Under the pieces are notes generated by a model that was not told the DNA's origin, did not search any database, and saw nothing but the letters and a program-made list of their open reading frames with translations. This document shows positions 26,074-34,790 of a DNA stretch of 64,000 bases, one piece after another. Positions within the stretch are counted from its first letter, which is position 1. The number at the start of each line of letters is the position of its first letter. The DNA is from Microbacterium sp. VKM Ac-2870 (lineage in GTDB: Bacteria > Actinomycetota > Actinomycetes > Actinomycetales > Microbacteriaceae): NCBI RefSeq assembly GCF_015350795.1, contig NZ_JADKSH010000001.1, positions 186,461 to 250,460 on the forward strand, in the 5' to 3' direction. Position numbers and translations under genes: made by a program.

Positions 26074-26079
26074 TAGTCT
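26074..26079 (+). promoter_or_regulatory. -10 box of pyrH (TAGTCT)
   Basis: TAGTCT lies 23 bases before the GTG at 26103, leaving room for the ribosome-binding site GAGAGG at 26089-26094. Confidence 0.45.
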
Positions 26080-26102
26080 GCATTCGACGAGAGGATCCCC
26101 CC

Positions 26103-26822
26103 GTGATCGATGAGAACACCGGACGCCGTCGCGTCCTCCTGAAGTTGTCCGGAGAGGCATTCGGCGGGGGGCAGCTGGGCGTCAATCCGGACGTCGTCGG
26201 TCAGATCGCTCGGGAGATCGCGGAAGCGGTTGACCGCGTCGAGATCTCGATCGTGGTCGGTGGCGGCAACTTCTTCCGCGGCGCGGAGCTCAGCCAGCGG
26301 GGTATGGACCGTGGGCGGGCGGACTACATGGGCATGCTGGGCACCGTGATGAATGCTCTCGCCCTGCAGGACTTCCTCGAACAGGCCGGTGCGGCGACGC
26401 GGGTGCAGTCCGCGATCTCGATGACTCAGGTGGCCGAGCCCTACATCCCACGGCGCGCAGAGCGCCACATGGAGAAGGGCCGCGTCGTCATCTTCGGCGC
26501 CGGTGCCGGACTGCCCTACTTCTCGACGGACACGGTCGCCGCTCAGCGCGCGCTCGAAATCGGCGCGACCGAGGTACTGGTCGCCAAGAACGGTGTCGAC
26601 GGCGTGTACACGGCCGACCCGAAGACGAACCCCGACGCTGAGCGCATCGACACCATCACCTACCGAGACGCGCTGCAGCGCGGGCTGAAGGTCGTGGACT
26701 CGACGGCGTTCAGCCTGTGCATGGACAACGGTATGGACATGCGTGTCTTCGGCATGGAGCCTGCGGGCAACGTCACCCGCGCGCTGCTGGGGGAGCCGAT
26801 CGGGACGCTCGTCAGCGTCTGA
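26103..26822 (+). CDS. pyrH: UMP kinase
   Basis: PyrH phosphorylates UMP to UDP in pyrimidine nucleotide synthesis. The 239 residues belong to the amino-acid-kinase fold with [10 protein letters not shown] near 14-23, [10 protein letters not shown], and [18 protein letters not shown] at 26103 is preceded by GAGAGG. It precedes frr, the usual order. Confidence 0.97.
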   Translation: MIDENTGRRRVLLKLSGEAFGGGQLGVNPDVVGQIAREIAEAVDRVEISIVVGGGNFFRGAELSQRGMDRGRADYMGMLGTVMNALALQDFLEQAGAATRVQSAISMTQVAEPYIPRRAERHMEKGRVVIFGAGAGLPYFSTDTVAAQRALEIGATEVLVAKNGVDGVYTADPKTNPDAERIDTITYRDALQRGLKVVDSTAFSLCMDNGMDMRVFGMEPAGNVTRALLGEPIGTLVSV

Positions 26823-26841
26823 GCCCCGCGGCCCCCCGCAC

Positions 26842-26847
26842 TAGACT
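26842..26847 (+). promoter_or_regulatory. -10 box between pyrH and frr (TAGACT)
   Basis: TAGACT lies 31 bases before the frr GTG and allows an internal promoter with a short leader carrying GGAG. Confidence 0.35.
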
Positions 26848-26878
26848 TTCCCTGACGTACCGAATGAATGGAGTGACC

Positions 26879-27433
26879 GTGATCGCCGAGATCCTGGCCG
26901 ACACGTCCGCCCGTATGGACCGCGCCGTTGAGGCCGCGAAGGACGACTTCGCGACCGTCCGCACGGGTCGCGCGAACCCGCAGCTCTTCCAGAAGATCCT
27001 GGTCGACTACTACGGCTCTCCGACGCCGCTCTCGCAGCTGGCGTCGCTGAACACCCCCGAGGCGCGCACGTTGGTCGTGACGCCCTACGACAAGTCGGCT
27101 CTCAAGGCGATCGAGCAGGCGATCCGCGACATGCCGAACCTCGGGGCGAACCCGACCAACGACGGCAACATCGTCCGCGTGACCATGCCGGAGCTGACCG
27201 CCGAGCGTCGCAAGGAGTACGTCAAGCTCGTGCGCACCAAGGGCGAAGATGCGAAGGTGCACCTGCGCGGCATTCGCCGTAAGGCCAAGGACGAACTGGA
27301 CGCTCTCAAGAGCGAGGTCGGCGAAGACGACCTCGTGCGCGCTGAGAAGGAACTCGACGCCGTCACGCGCAGCCATGTCGATGACATCGACGAGGCACTC
27401 AAGCGCAAAGAGGCCGAGCTTCTCGAGGTCTGA
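26879..27433 (+). CDS. frr: ribosome recycling factor
   Basis: RRF with EF-G splits the post-termination ribosome. The 184 residues have the family length and blocks ([20 protein letters not shown] in part, [20 protein letters not shown]). The GTG at 26879 follows GGAG by five bases; an upstream in-frame ATG would add only a few residues. Confidence 0.97.
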   Translation: MIAEILADTSARMDRAVEAAKDDFATVRTGRANPQLFQKILVDYYGSPTPLSQLASLNTPEARTLVVTPYDKSALKAIEQAIRDMPNLGANPTNDGNIVRVTMPELTAERRKEYVKLVRTKGEDAKVHLRGIRRKAKDELDALKSEVGEDDLVRAEKELDAVTRSHVDDIDEALKRKEAELLEV

Positions 27434-27437
27434 GGAC

Positions 27438-28460
27438 GTGCCGACGATCGACTCTCCGGACGATTCGGTATCCGGGCACCTCCCCGGGTCCGGAGACGAC
27501 CGCGCCCGCGCGGAGAGCACGTCCAACTTCCAAGCCCACGTGCGCGCGGCGCGGAGCGAGTTCGAGCATCAGATCGATCGCGCCCGAGCCGATTTCGACC
27601 AGGTCAACGACCGCATCAACGCCCGCACGGGCCGCAACCTGCTGATGGCGATCGTCATCGGCGTGGCCATCGGGCTCGTGGTGCTGGGCTCGCTCTTGTT
27701 CATCAAGTGGCTGTTCTTGATCTTCGCCATCCCGGTCTGTCTTCTCGGTGTGTTCGAGTTCAGCCGTGCCCTGCAGACCGCGGGGCGTCGCGTCGACGTC
27801 TGGCCTCAGTTGGTCGCCGGCACGATCATCATGCTGTCGGCGTTCTTCGCAGGCCACCTCACACATTGGGCACTCACGTTCGGCGCGGTGGCGGCGGTCA
27901 TCGTCTGGCGTCTGATGGCCCAGATGGTCGCGCGCGACGGACGTCGCTACGGGGATGTGCTCGGCGACGTGCTCATCGCTGGCTTCGTCCCGCTCTATGT
28001 CCCCTTCCTCGCCAGTCTCGCTTTCGTTCTGCTCCGCCAGGAACAGGGCGAGTACTGGGTGCTCGGCATGTTGATCGCCGTCGTGGCGACCGACACCGGT
28101 GCGTACGCCTCGGGTCTCGCGTTCGGCTCGCACCCCATGGCGCCGCGCATCAGCCCGAAAAAGACGTGGGAGGGCTTTGCCGGCGGAGCGCTGGCGACGA
28201 TCGCTGCCTCGATCCTCTGGGCGCTGTTCATGCTTCATGTGCCCTGGTGGGCCGGCGCGATCTTCGGTCTGCTCATTCTCGGTTGCGCCACTCTGGGTGA
28301 TCTCGGCGAGTCGATGATCAAGCGTGACCTCGGGATCAAGGACATGAGCTCGTGGCTGCCCGGCCACGGCGGTGTTCTGGACCGCCTCGACTCCATCCTG
28401 CCGTCGGCCGCTGCGGCACTGGCCCTCTACTTCTTGTTCTTCCCCCTGGTGACGTCATGA
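27438..28460 (+). CDS. cdsA: phosphatidate cytidylyltransferase
   Basis: CdsA makes CDP-diacylglycerol from phosphatidate and CTP at the membrane. The 340-residue protein has a hydrophilic N-terminal part of about 70 residues, some eight membrane helices, and the family signature around GDLGESMIKRDLGIKD followed by LPGHGGVLDRLDS. The GTG at 27438 starts four bases after the frr stop, preceded by GAGG. The stop overlaps the next ATG. Confidence 0.94.
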   Translation: MPTIDSPDDSVSGHLPGSGDDRARAESTSNFQAHVRAARSEFEHQIDRARADFDQVNDRINARTGRNLLMAIVIGVAIGLVVLGSLLFIKWLFLIFAIPVCLLGVFEFSRALQTAGRRVDVWPQLVAGTIIMLSAFFAGHLTHWALTFGAVAAVIVWRLMAQMVARDGRRYGDVLGDVLIAGFVPLYVPFLASLAFVLLRQEQGEYWVLGMLIAVVATDTGAYASGLAFGSHPMAPRISPKKTWEGFAGGALATIAASILWALFMLHVPWWAGAIFGLLILGCATLGDLGESMIKRDLGIKDMSSWLPGHGGVLDRLDSILPSAAAALALYFLFFPLVTS

Positions 28461-29023
28461 GCGATTCTTCCGAGGCCGTGACCTCGCCGTTCCCGCTGAC
28501 CACGGGCCGCACGCGCGGCTACCGTCCCGAAGCTGTGGACGCCTTCCTCGATCGCGCTCGTGCGGCGTTCGAGTCGGGGGAGCGGACTGATCTCGACTCG
28601 ACGGTCGTGCGGACGGCGGCCTTCCCGTTGGTGCGTCGCGGATATCAGGTCGCCGCGGTGGATGCCGCCCTCAGCCGTATCGAGGACGCCTTCGCCGCTC
28701 GCGAGCGTGAGCAGGCGCTGTCGCGCCGCGGCGCGCGCGCATGGGTGGGGCAGTCCCGCCAGCTCGCACAGGAGGTCCTCGACCGTCTCACACGTGCGAA
28801 GGGGCATCGTTTCCGTCGGGTCGGCCTGTTGCGATTCGGCTATCGGGTCGACGAGGTCGATCTGGTGGCCGACAAGATCGCGCGCTTCCTCGAGGACGGC
28901 GAGCCGGTGACGGTCGACCAGGTCCGGTCGGTCGCATTCCGCATGCAGCGCCGAGGTTACAGCGAAGCCCAGGTGGATGCTGTGCTCGACGCCGTCGTCG
29001 AGGTCATGCTTGCGGTCGTGTGA
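28457..29023 (+). CDS. DivIVA-like motif repeat protein
   Basis: The 188-residue soluble protein contains four copies of a short motif with Gly-Tyr then Val-Asp six residues on (G21-Y22/V27-D28, G62, G128, G167), each followed by a helix. This matches the N-terminal membrane-binding motif of DivIVA repeated, as in actinobacterial DivIVA-repeat proteins. There is no coiled-coil C-terminus as in true Wag31/DivIVA. The ATG overlaps the cdsA stop (ATGA). A role at membranes or the pole is inferred. Confidence 0.7.
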   Translation: MSDSSEAVTSPFPLTTGRTRGYRPEAVDAFLDRARAAFESGERTDLDSTVVRTAAFPLVRRGYQVAAVDAALSRIEDAFAAREREQALSRRGARAWVGQSRQLAQEVLDRLTRAKGHRFRRVGLLRFGYRVDEVDLVADKIARFLEDGEPVTVDQVRSVAFRMQRRGYSEAQVDAVLDAVVEVMLAVV

Positions 29024-29055
29024 CCGGCGCCATGACACGGGTTCCGGCGCACGGG

Positions 29056-29061
29056 TACAAT
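29056..29061 (+). promoter_or_regulatory. -10 box TACAAT of the transglycosylase-like gene
   Basis: TACAAT ends ten bases before the GTG at 29072; the leader would be only a few bases. Confidence 0.4.
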
Positions 29062-29071
29062 CGGTGGCACT

Positions 29072-29815
29072 GTGACTCCTGAGGCCGATCTGACACCCGC
29101 GGATGCTGTGGAGCGTGCGACTCGCGCGTCCTCTCGTCACGCCGAGGCTTCTCGTCGGTCCACGCGGAGGGCGACACCGCCACCGCCGGCGCAGTGGTCG
29201 CGTCGGCGCGGCGCGTTGAGCGTCTTCGCCGTGCTCGCGGTCCTCGGCTTCGCAGTGGCGTACATCGGTCCGCTGACGGCGTCCACCCCGCAAGCGCAAG
29301 CGGCCGAAGTGGCACCGATTTCGCTCTACGCGTCGACCATCGCCGACGCGCAGGCCTACCTGGCCGCGTCTGATCAGACCACCGGGCTCGGCCGCGACGG
29401 GGTGGTGTACAGCGTCTACGTGACCCCGAAACCGACTCCCACGCCGAGCGCGACACCCAAGGGCTCGTCGGCGTCGACCTCCACCTGGTCTCCGCCGTTC
29501 GTCGCGCCCGATCCGGGCACGGCCCAGGCCATCGCCTACGGCATGGTTCAGCAGCGAGGCTGGGGCGACGATCAGTTCGCCTGCTTGGTCGCACTGTGGA
29601 ACAAGGAGTCGGGTTGGCGAGTCGGCGCATACAACGCCGGCAGTGGTGCCTACGGCATCCCGCAGGCCCTCCCCGGGAGCAAGATGGGGTCGGCGGGCGC
29701 CGACTGGGAGACCAACCCGGCCACGCAGATCGCCTGGGGCCTCGGCTACATCGGAGGCCGCTACGACAGCCCCTGCGGTGCATGGTCGCATTCCCAGTCC
29801 ACGGGGTGGTACTGA
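29072..29815 (+). CDS. secreted/anchored lytic transglycosylase-like protein
   Basis: The 247-residue protein has a basic N-terminus, one membrane segment at about residues 48-68, a Pro/Thr/Ser linker, and a C-terminal lysozyme-like domain with the probable catalytic glutamate E179 (ALWNKESGW) followed by YNAGSGAYGIPQALPGSKM. The domain resembles the aggregation-promoting-factor/SLT type and would cut peptidoglycan outside the membrane. Start codon choice (GTG 29072) is moderately certain. Confidence 0.8.
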   Translation: MTPEADLTPADAVERATRASSRHAEASRRSTRRATPPPPAQWSRRRGALSVFAVLAVLGFAVAYIGPLTASTPQAQAAEVAPISLYASTIADAQAYLAASDQTTGLGRDGVVYSVYVTPKPTPTPSATPKGSSASTSTWSPPFVAPDPGTAQAIAYGMVQQRGWGDDQFACLVALWNKESGWRVGAYNAGSGAYGIPQALPGSKMGSAGADWETNPATQIAWGLGYIGGRYDSPCGAWSHSQSTGWY

Positions 29816-29819
29816 CCTC

Positions 29820-30101
29820 ATGCCTCGCGCGAACCGACGGCAGCCCTCACCCGCCGACGATTCGTTCGATCGGTTGCTGAATGGCTGGAAGCGTTCTGAG
29901 ATCAAGCGCGGGTCCGAGTGGACGGTGCAGCCGGTGGCGGCTGCACAGGCTCAGAAGAGTTATACCTGCCCCGGGTGCAACCGAGAGGTCGGCCCGGGAA
30001 CCGCACACCTCGTCGTCTGGCGCGCCGATGGCGTGCTCGGCGACGCGGCCGACCTCGCCGCGCGCCGACACTGGCACACGGCGTGCTGGAAGGTTTCCTG
30101 A
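29820..30101 (+). CDS. 93-residue putative zinc-binding protein
   Basis: The function is unknown. The N-terminal half is basic (RLLNGWKRSEIKRGS); the C-terminal half carries CPGC at residues about 43-46, a histidine in GPGTAHLVVW, and RRHWHTACW near the end. The C-x2-C plus H-x2/3-C pattern looks like a small treble-clef zinc knuckle of HNH type, but no HNH catalytic set is complete. Homologues are often labelled ATP/GTP-binding protein, for which I see no motif. It is followed after one base by a hydrolase gene. Confidence 0.65.
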   Translation: MPRANRRQPSPADDSFDRLLNGWKRSEIKRGSEWTVQPVAAAQAQKSYTCPGCNREVGPGTAHLVVWRADGVLGDAADLAARRHWHTACWKVS

Positions 30102-30102
30102 C

Positions 30103-30816
30103 ATGGAGATTCGTGGCCCCGTACTCCTGCCCGCGCACCGCGAGGAGGTCGAGTTGCACACGGTGGACGGTCTCACCCTGGTCGGTGAACTGGCGCTTCC
30201 CGAACACCGGGCACCCGTCGCGACCCTCGTGACGCTGCACCCCCTGCCCACCGCGGGGGGATTCATGGACTCGCACATTCTCCGCAAGGCCGCCGGACGG
30301 CTTCCCGCCCTGGCAGATCTCGCCGTGGTGCGGTTCAACACCCGGGGCACCACCTCACCACGCGGAACCAGCGAGGGCGCGTTTGATGGGGGGCGCGCAG
30401 AGGCGTTCGATGTGGCGGCAGCGATGGATCTCGTCACCGCCCGCGGCCTGCCGCATCCCTGGTTGCTCGGCTGGTCTTTCGGAACCGAGCTCGCCCTCAA
30501 ATACGGCCGCGATCATGCGGTCGACGGCGTGATCCTGCTTTCACCTCCGTTGCACCGTGCCGGAGCGGACGATGTCGCGGCGTGGAGCGGCGACCCCCGC
30601 CAGGTGGTGGTGCTCGTTCCCGAATTCGACGACTACCTGCGCCCCGACGAAGCCCGCGAACGCTTCTCGCCGATCACCCACGCCGAGCTCATCGCGGTCG
30701 AGGGGGGCAAACACCTGTGGGTGGGGGAGACGCAGACGCGGCGTGTCCTGACGGAGATCGTCGCTGCCGTAAACCCCGATGCCCTTCCCCTTGCCACCGA
30801 ATGGGACGAGGACTGA
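30103..30816 (+). CDS. alpha/beta hydrolase
   Basis: The 237-residue enzyme has an alpha/beta-hydrolase core: oxyanion region TLHPLPTAGG, nucleophile S125 in GWSFG, a candidate acid at D176/D177, and H204 in GGKHLW. This layout resembles the short-chain hydrolase group of COG2945. The substrate is unknown. The ATG lies one base after the stop of the zinc-binding protein, so they are probably co-translated. Confidence 0.85.
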   Translation: MEIRGPVLLPAHREEVELHTVDGLTLVGELALPEHRAPVATLVTLHPLPTAGGFMDSHILRKAAGRLPALADLAVVRFNTRGTTSPRGTSEGAFDGGRAEAFDVAAAMDLVTARGLPHPWLLGWSFGTELALKYGRDHAVDGVILLSPPLHRAGADDVAAWSGDPRQVVVLVPEFDDYLRPDEARERFSPITHAELIAVEGGKHLWVGETQTRRVLTEIVAAVNPDALPLATEWDED

Positions 30817-30838
30817 TCAGGCAGCGCCGCGTGCTGAC

Positions 30839-31918
30839 TCAGCGTTCGTTCTGTCGGGGGATGATCACCTGGCGGTAGATGATGAGGATGCTCGCGGCGA
30901 CGGGGATCGCGATGAGGGCGCCGAGCAGTCCGAGCAGTGAACCGCCGGCCAACGCCGCGATGACGACGACCGCTCCGGGCACCGACACCGCACGGTTCAT
31001 GATGCGCGGCGATAGGACGTACGCCTCCACCTGCATGTAGACGGCGTACCAGATCAGCGCGACGATCGCCGTCAACGGAGAACCGAGACCGGGGATCAGG
31101 CACGTCAGGACGATGATCGCCGAACCGGTCAGTGTTCCGACGAGCGGAATGAGGGAGAAGAAGAACGCGACGACGGCGAGCACGGCCGGGAAGGGCGCGC
31201 CGATGATCGACAGGAAGACGGCGCTCAGAACACCGTTGATCGCGCCGAGCGTGACCTGGCCCATGACGTAGTGGCCGACCGACGCCGTGATCTGCTCCGA
31301 GAGGTCGACGAAGCGTGCCCGCTTGGATGCCGGCACCAACTGGGCGACGGCGGCCTTCAACGACGGCGTGGACGCGGTGAAGTAGATCGTCAGGATCAGG
31401 ATGATGATCGCGCCGGTGAAGCCGGAGATGATGGATGCGCCGATGCCGAGGATGACGTTCCCGGCGGAGCTTCCGATCTTGCCGAAGTCCAGGGTGTTGA
31501 ACCAGTCCGACACGTACTTGAAGGCCATGTCGACGTCGAGGGCAGGGAAGGTGCTGTGCAGCCACTTGGAAAGATCGTCGACGGGGTTCCACGCGCCGTC
31601 CACAGCGCTCTGGATCAGGTTCTGGATCTGGGTGACGAGCTGCGCGATCTGACCCACCAGCACCGGGATCACGATCAGCACGATGCCCGTGAAAATCGCC
31701 AGCACCGCGGCGAATGTGATCAGCAGCGCCGCCCAGCGTGGGAGCTTCCGGCGCTCGAGCCAACTCACCAGTGGGTCGAGACCCAGCGCCAGGAACAGCG
31801 CCGTCCCGACGTACAGCAAGATCGTCGACAGGGTCTGCACGCTCGTGATGAGCAGGATGCCGACGCCCACGCCGAGCGTGGCGATCAGGGCAGTGCGAAA
31901 CGGATGCTGGAGCTTCAT
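30839..31918 (-). CDS. AI-2E family transporter
   Basis: This 359-residue integral membrane protein has about seven to eight helices and a soluble stretch (residues about 105-170) between the second and third groups, as in the AI-2 exporter-like superfamily. Conserved C-terminal segment blocks (FFFSLIPLVGTLTGSAI, QVEAYVLSPRIM) are present. The transported substrate is unknown; relatives include ion antiporters. I chose ATG 31918 because TATTCT lies nine bases upstream; longer in-frame starts run through the promoter. Confidence 0.85.
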   Translation of the reverse strand: MKLQHPFRTALIATLGVGVGILLITSVQTLSTILLYVGTALFLALGLDPLVSWLERRKLPRWAALLITFAAVLAIFTGIVLIVIPVLVGQIAQLVTQIQNLIQSAVDGAWNPVDDLSKWLHSTFPALDVDMAFKYVSDWFNTLDFGKIGSSAGNVILGIGASIISGFTGAIIILILTIYFTASTPSLKAAVAQLVPASKRARFVDLSEQITASVGHYVMGQVTLGAINGVLSAVFLSIIGAPFPAVLAVVAFFFSLIPLVGTLTGSAIIVLTCLIPGLGSPLTAIVALIWYAVYMQVEAYVLSPRIMNRAVSVPGAVVVIAALAGGSLLGLLGALIAIPVAASILIIYRQVIIPRQNER

Positions 31919-31927
31919 GGTGATGTC

Positions 31928-31933
31928 AGAATA
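31928..31933 (-). promoter_or_regulatory. -10 box TATTCT of the AI-2E family gene
   Basis: TATTCT on the minus strand ends nine bases before the ATG at 31918. Confidence 0.4.
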
Positions 31934-32012
31934 CGCATCGCTACAGCATTCCGGGGACGACACGAGGAGGGGTTGACTTCTGACTCCCGGGCGACGCACA
32001 GGACGTTTTCGC

Positions 32013-32018
32013 TAGTCT
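32013..32018 (+). promoter_or_regulatory. -10 box TAGTCT upstream of the 585-residue membrane protein
   Basis: TAGTCT would start RNA near 32025, giving a leader of about 50 bases that contains GGAGG at 32061-32065. Confidence 0.4.
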
Positions 32019-32073
32019 GGAATGTCGATTGTGCGCCGCGATCCCGTCTGCGGTGCGCAGGGAGGTGTCTTTC

Positions 32074-33831
32074 GTGCGTTTCGTCTGGGCTGTAACGGCC
32101 TTCGTGCTGGCTGCCCTCATGATCGGAGCGGGCATCGCTCAGCGCACGGTGCTGCAAGGCCCGCGGACCGAGAGCCAGACGATTTCGGTCACCGGTGACG
32201 CTCCCTACGTGCTCATCGATGGCAGCGTGCTGAACAGTCACACGGGCTCACAGACGCTGCGAGTGCAGGAATCGGGCACGATCTTCGCGTCGTATGGGCG
32301 CACGGCCGACCTCGAGGCATGGCTGACGCCGTCGTCGTACACGCATGTGACATTGAAGGGTGACACCACCGAGTCGGCCGCCGTCGCCGCCAAGACGCCG
32401 CCGGCGGCGGGAAGCGCAGCGATCACACCGGTCGGATCCGACCTGTGGCTCGACGAGTTCCAACAAGACGACGTCCTCGTCACGCCCCTCCAACTGCCGG
32501 CCGATATGAGCCTTCTCGTTGCGAGCGATGGCGTGAAGCCCGCCCCGACGAGCATCACCCTGACCTGGCCCAATGGCGCGAACACCCCGTGGGCCGGCCC
32601 GCTGATCGTCGGTGGCAGCATCCTGTTGCTGATCGGCCTCGTGGTGTACGTGCTGGGGGTGCGCCACGCCCGTCGCTCGCGCGGGCCCCGCCGCAAAGGC
32701 CTACCGATGCCGGTTACCGAACCGATCGATCTCGCCGTCGAGGGAGGGGCGAAGGGCGTGATCAGCGCCACCCCCACGCGCCGGCAACTCACTCGGGGCA
32801 AGAAGGCGCTCATCGCGGTGCCGGCCGTCGGACTCACCGCGCTCTTGTTCACGGGATGCACCGCGGATGCCTGGCCCCAGTTCGCGGCAACGCCGACTCC
32901 TTCCGCCTCGGAGAGCATCGTCGTTCCCCAAGATCAGGGCAGTCCCGCGGTGACCCAGGCACAGGCGGAGCGCATTCTCACGCGTGTGTCGGAGCAGGTC
33001 GCCAAAGCAGACGCCGCGAAAGACCCCGCGGCTGCCGCCGTCCGACTCACGGACTCGGCGCTAGCGGCCCGCGAAACGGACTACAAACTGCGCGATGTCG
33101 CCGGTCACACGGCGCTCGGACCGCTTCCCGACAAGCCGGTCAAGGTGATCCTGCCCGAGGCCTATGACGGGTGGCCGCGGACGTTCTTCGCTGTCATCGA
33201 AACCGGCGATGTCATCCTCAGCGTCACTCAGGAGGACCCCTGGTCGCCCTACAAGGTGACGAACGAGGCCGAGCTCGTCTCGCAGGCCAGCCTGAACCTC
33301 GCGCCCACCTATGTCGGTGCGATCGCCATCGATCCCGACTCGCCGTTCCTCGCCATGGCGCCGAACAAGGTCGCGGCCGCGTACGCCGACATCCTCACCA
33401 ACGGCGACAGCAGTCCGTTCGCAGCGCAGTTCGACTCCACCAACGACTCGTTCCGCAAGCTCGTGGCCGACAACCGAGCGGCGCGACTGCAGAGCTTCAA
33501 CCAGACGGGCGCCCAGACCGGCACGCTGAGCTTCGCGGCATCCGCCGGCCCCGACACACCCATCTCGCTCGCGACACTGGATTCCGGCGCGATCGTGGCC
33601 CTGACCGTGCACGAGAGCGACACGGTCAAACCGACCAACAGCGATGCCGTGATCAAACTCGACAAAAACCCCATCGTGCAGACCCTCACGGGAGTCGGGC
33701 AGTCGTCGACCGGATTCACGACGACGTTCGTCGATCAGCTGTTCTTCTTCGTTCCCTCTCAGAGCTCGAACAAGCGCATTCAATTGCTCGGGTACTCCAC
33801 ATCCATCCTCGACGCGAAAGTGGTCTCCTAA
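32074..33831 (+). CDS. large membrane protein with an internal lipobox-like segment (unknown)
   Basis: Not recognised. The 585 residues comprise an N-terminal membrane helix (about 4-22), an extracytoplasmic region of about 150 residues, a second helix (about 173-199) followed by a basic stretch, a third hydrophobic segment ending LLFTGC at C262, and a soluble C-terminal domain of about 320 residues rich in Thr/Ser/Asp. The third segment looks exactly like a lipoprotein signal peptide inside the chain, as if a lipoprotein had been fused to a membrane protein. GTG at 32074 follows GGAGG by eight bases; a TTG at 32029 is possible but lacks a ribosome site. It is followed one base later by a thioredoxin-like gene. 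Confidence 0.7.
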   Translation: MRFVWAVTAFVLAALMIGAGIAQRTVLQGPRTESQTISVTGDAPYVLIDGSVLNSHTGSQTLRVQESGTIFASYGRTADLEAWLTPSSYTHVTLKGDTTESAAVAAKTPPAAGSAAITPVGSDLWLDEFQQDDVLVTPLQLPADMSLLVASDGVKPAPTSITLTWPNGANTPWAGPLIVGGSILLLIGLVVYVLGVRHARRSRGPRRKGLPMPVTEPIDLAVEGGAKGVISATPTRRQLTRGKKALIAVPAVGLTALLFTGCTADAWPQFAATPTPSASESIVVPQDQGSPAVTQAQAERILTRVSEQVAKADAAKDPAAAAVRLTDSALAARETDYKLRDVAGHTALGPLPDKPVKVILPEAYDGWPRTFFAVIETGDVILSVTQEDPWSPYKVTNEAELVSQASLNLAPTYVGAIAIDPDSPFLAMAPNKVAAAYADILTNGDSSPFAAQFDSTNDSFRKLVADNRAARLQSFNQTGAQTGTLSFAASAGPDTPISLATLDSGAIVALTVHESDTVKPTNSDAVIKLDKNPIVQTLTGVGQSSTGFTTTFVDQLFFFVPSQSSNKRIQLLGYSTSILDAKVVS

Positions 33832-33832
33832 A

Positions 33833-34774
33833 GTGAGTGATCCCACCTCGGGCGCCGTGCTGCGCGGTGCCGTCGATCTATCCAGCCTCCGCTCCCGCGG
33901 CGCCGCATCGGACGCCGCCTCCACAGGCGCCAACGGACCGGCCTCGGCGTCGGCATCGCTGGTCTTCGACGCGACAGATGAGACATTCGGGCAGGTCCTC
34001 GAGCTCTCCAAGACGGTCCCCGTGGTCGTCGATCTGTGGGCGGAGTGGTGCGGCCCCTGCACGCAGCTCAGCCCCATCCTCGAGAAGGTCGTCACCGAAC
34101 TCGCCGGGCGCCTCGTGCTCGCGAAGGTCGATGTCGATGCCAACCCACAGCTCGCACAGGGCTTCCGTGCGCAGTCGATCCCCATGGTCGTCGCCTTGGT
34201 CGCCGGGCAGCCCGTGCCGCTGTTTACCGGAGCGGTGCCCGAGCAGCAGGTGCGCGAGGTGTTCGCTCAGCTGCTGCAGCTCGCGGCGCAGAACGGGGTC
34301 ACGGGCACGGTGCCTGTCGGCAACGGGGAACCCGTTGAGGCAGAAGCCGGCGAACCTGCCCTTCCGCCCCTGCACCAGGAAGCCTTCGATGCGATCGAAG
34401 CCGGCGACTACGCCCGCGCCGTCTCGGCTTATGAGTCCGCGCTGTCGGAGAACCCGCGCGACGAGCAGGCGCGCGCCGGTCTCGGACAGGTGCGACTGCT
34501 GCAGCGGGTGCAGGGGCTCGACCTTCAGCAGGCTCGCGACGGCGCGGCATCCGCCCCCCTCGACATCCAGGCGCAGTTCGCCGTCGCCGATCTCGACATC
34601 GCTGGCGGCCACGTCGAGGACGCGTTCGACCGACTCCTCGACCTCTTCGCTGCGCTTGCTGCCGATGAGCGCGTCGGCGTGCGGGAGCGTCTCGTCGAGC
34701 TGTTCGGGCTCATCGGCGATACCGACCCGCGGGTCATCCGCGCGCGCGGCCGACTGACGTCGTTGCTGTTCTGA
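33833..34774 (+). CDS. thioredoxin-like co-chaperone (YbbN/CnoX type)
   Basis: The 313-residue protein has a disordered N-terminus, a thioredoxin domain with WCGPC (C73, C76) and a C-terminal tetratricopeptide region (AFDAIEAGDYARAVSAYESAL then a second helical pair). Such proteins hold unfolded clients and pass them to chaperones. The GTG follows the preceding stop by one base. Confidence 0.88.
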   Translation: MSDPTSGAVLRGAVDLSSLRSRGAASDAASTGANGPASASASLVFDATDETFGQVLELSKTVPVVVDLWAEWCGPCTQLSPILEKVVTELAGRLVLAKVDVDANPQLAQGFRAQSIPMVVALVAGQPVPLFTGAVPEQQVREVFAQLLQLAAQNGVTGTVPVGNGEPVEAEAGEPALPPLHQEAFDAIEAGDYARAVSAYESALSENPRDEQARAGLGQVRLLQRVQGLDLQQARDGAASAPLDIQAQFAVADLDIAGGHVEDAFDRLLDLFAALAADERVGVRERLVELFGLIGDTDPRVIRARGRLTSLLF

Positions 34775-34790
34775 ACCGCGCTTCGGCGTG

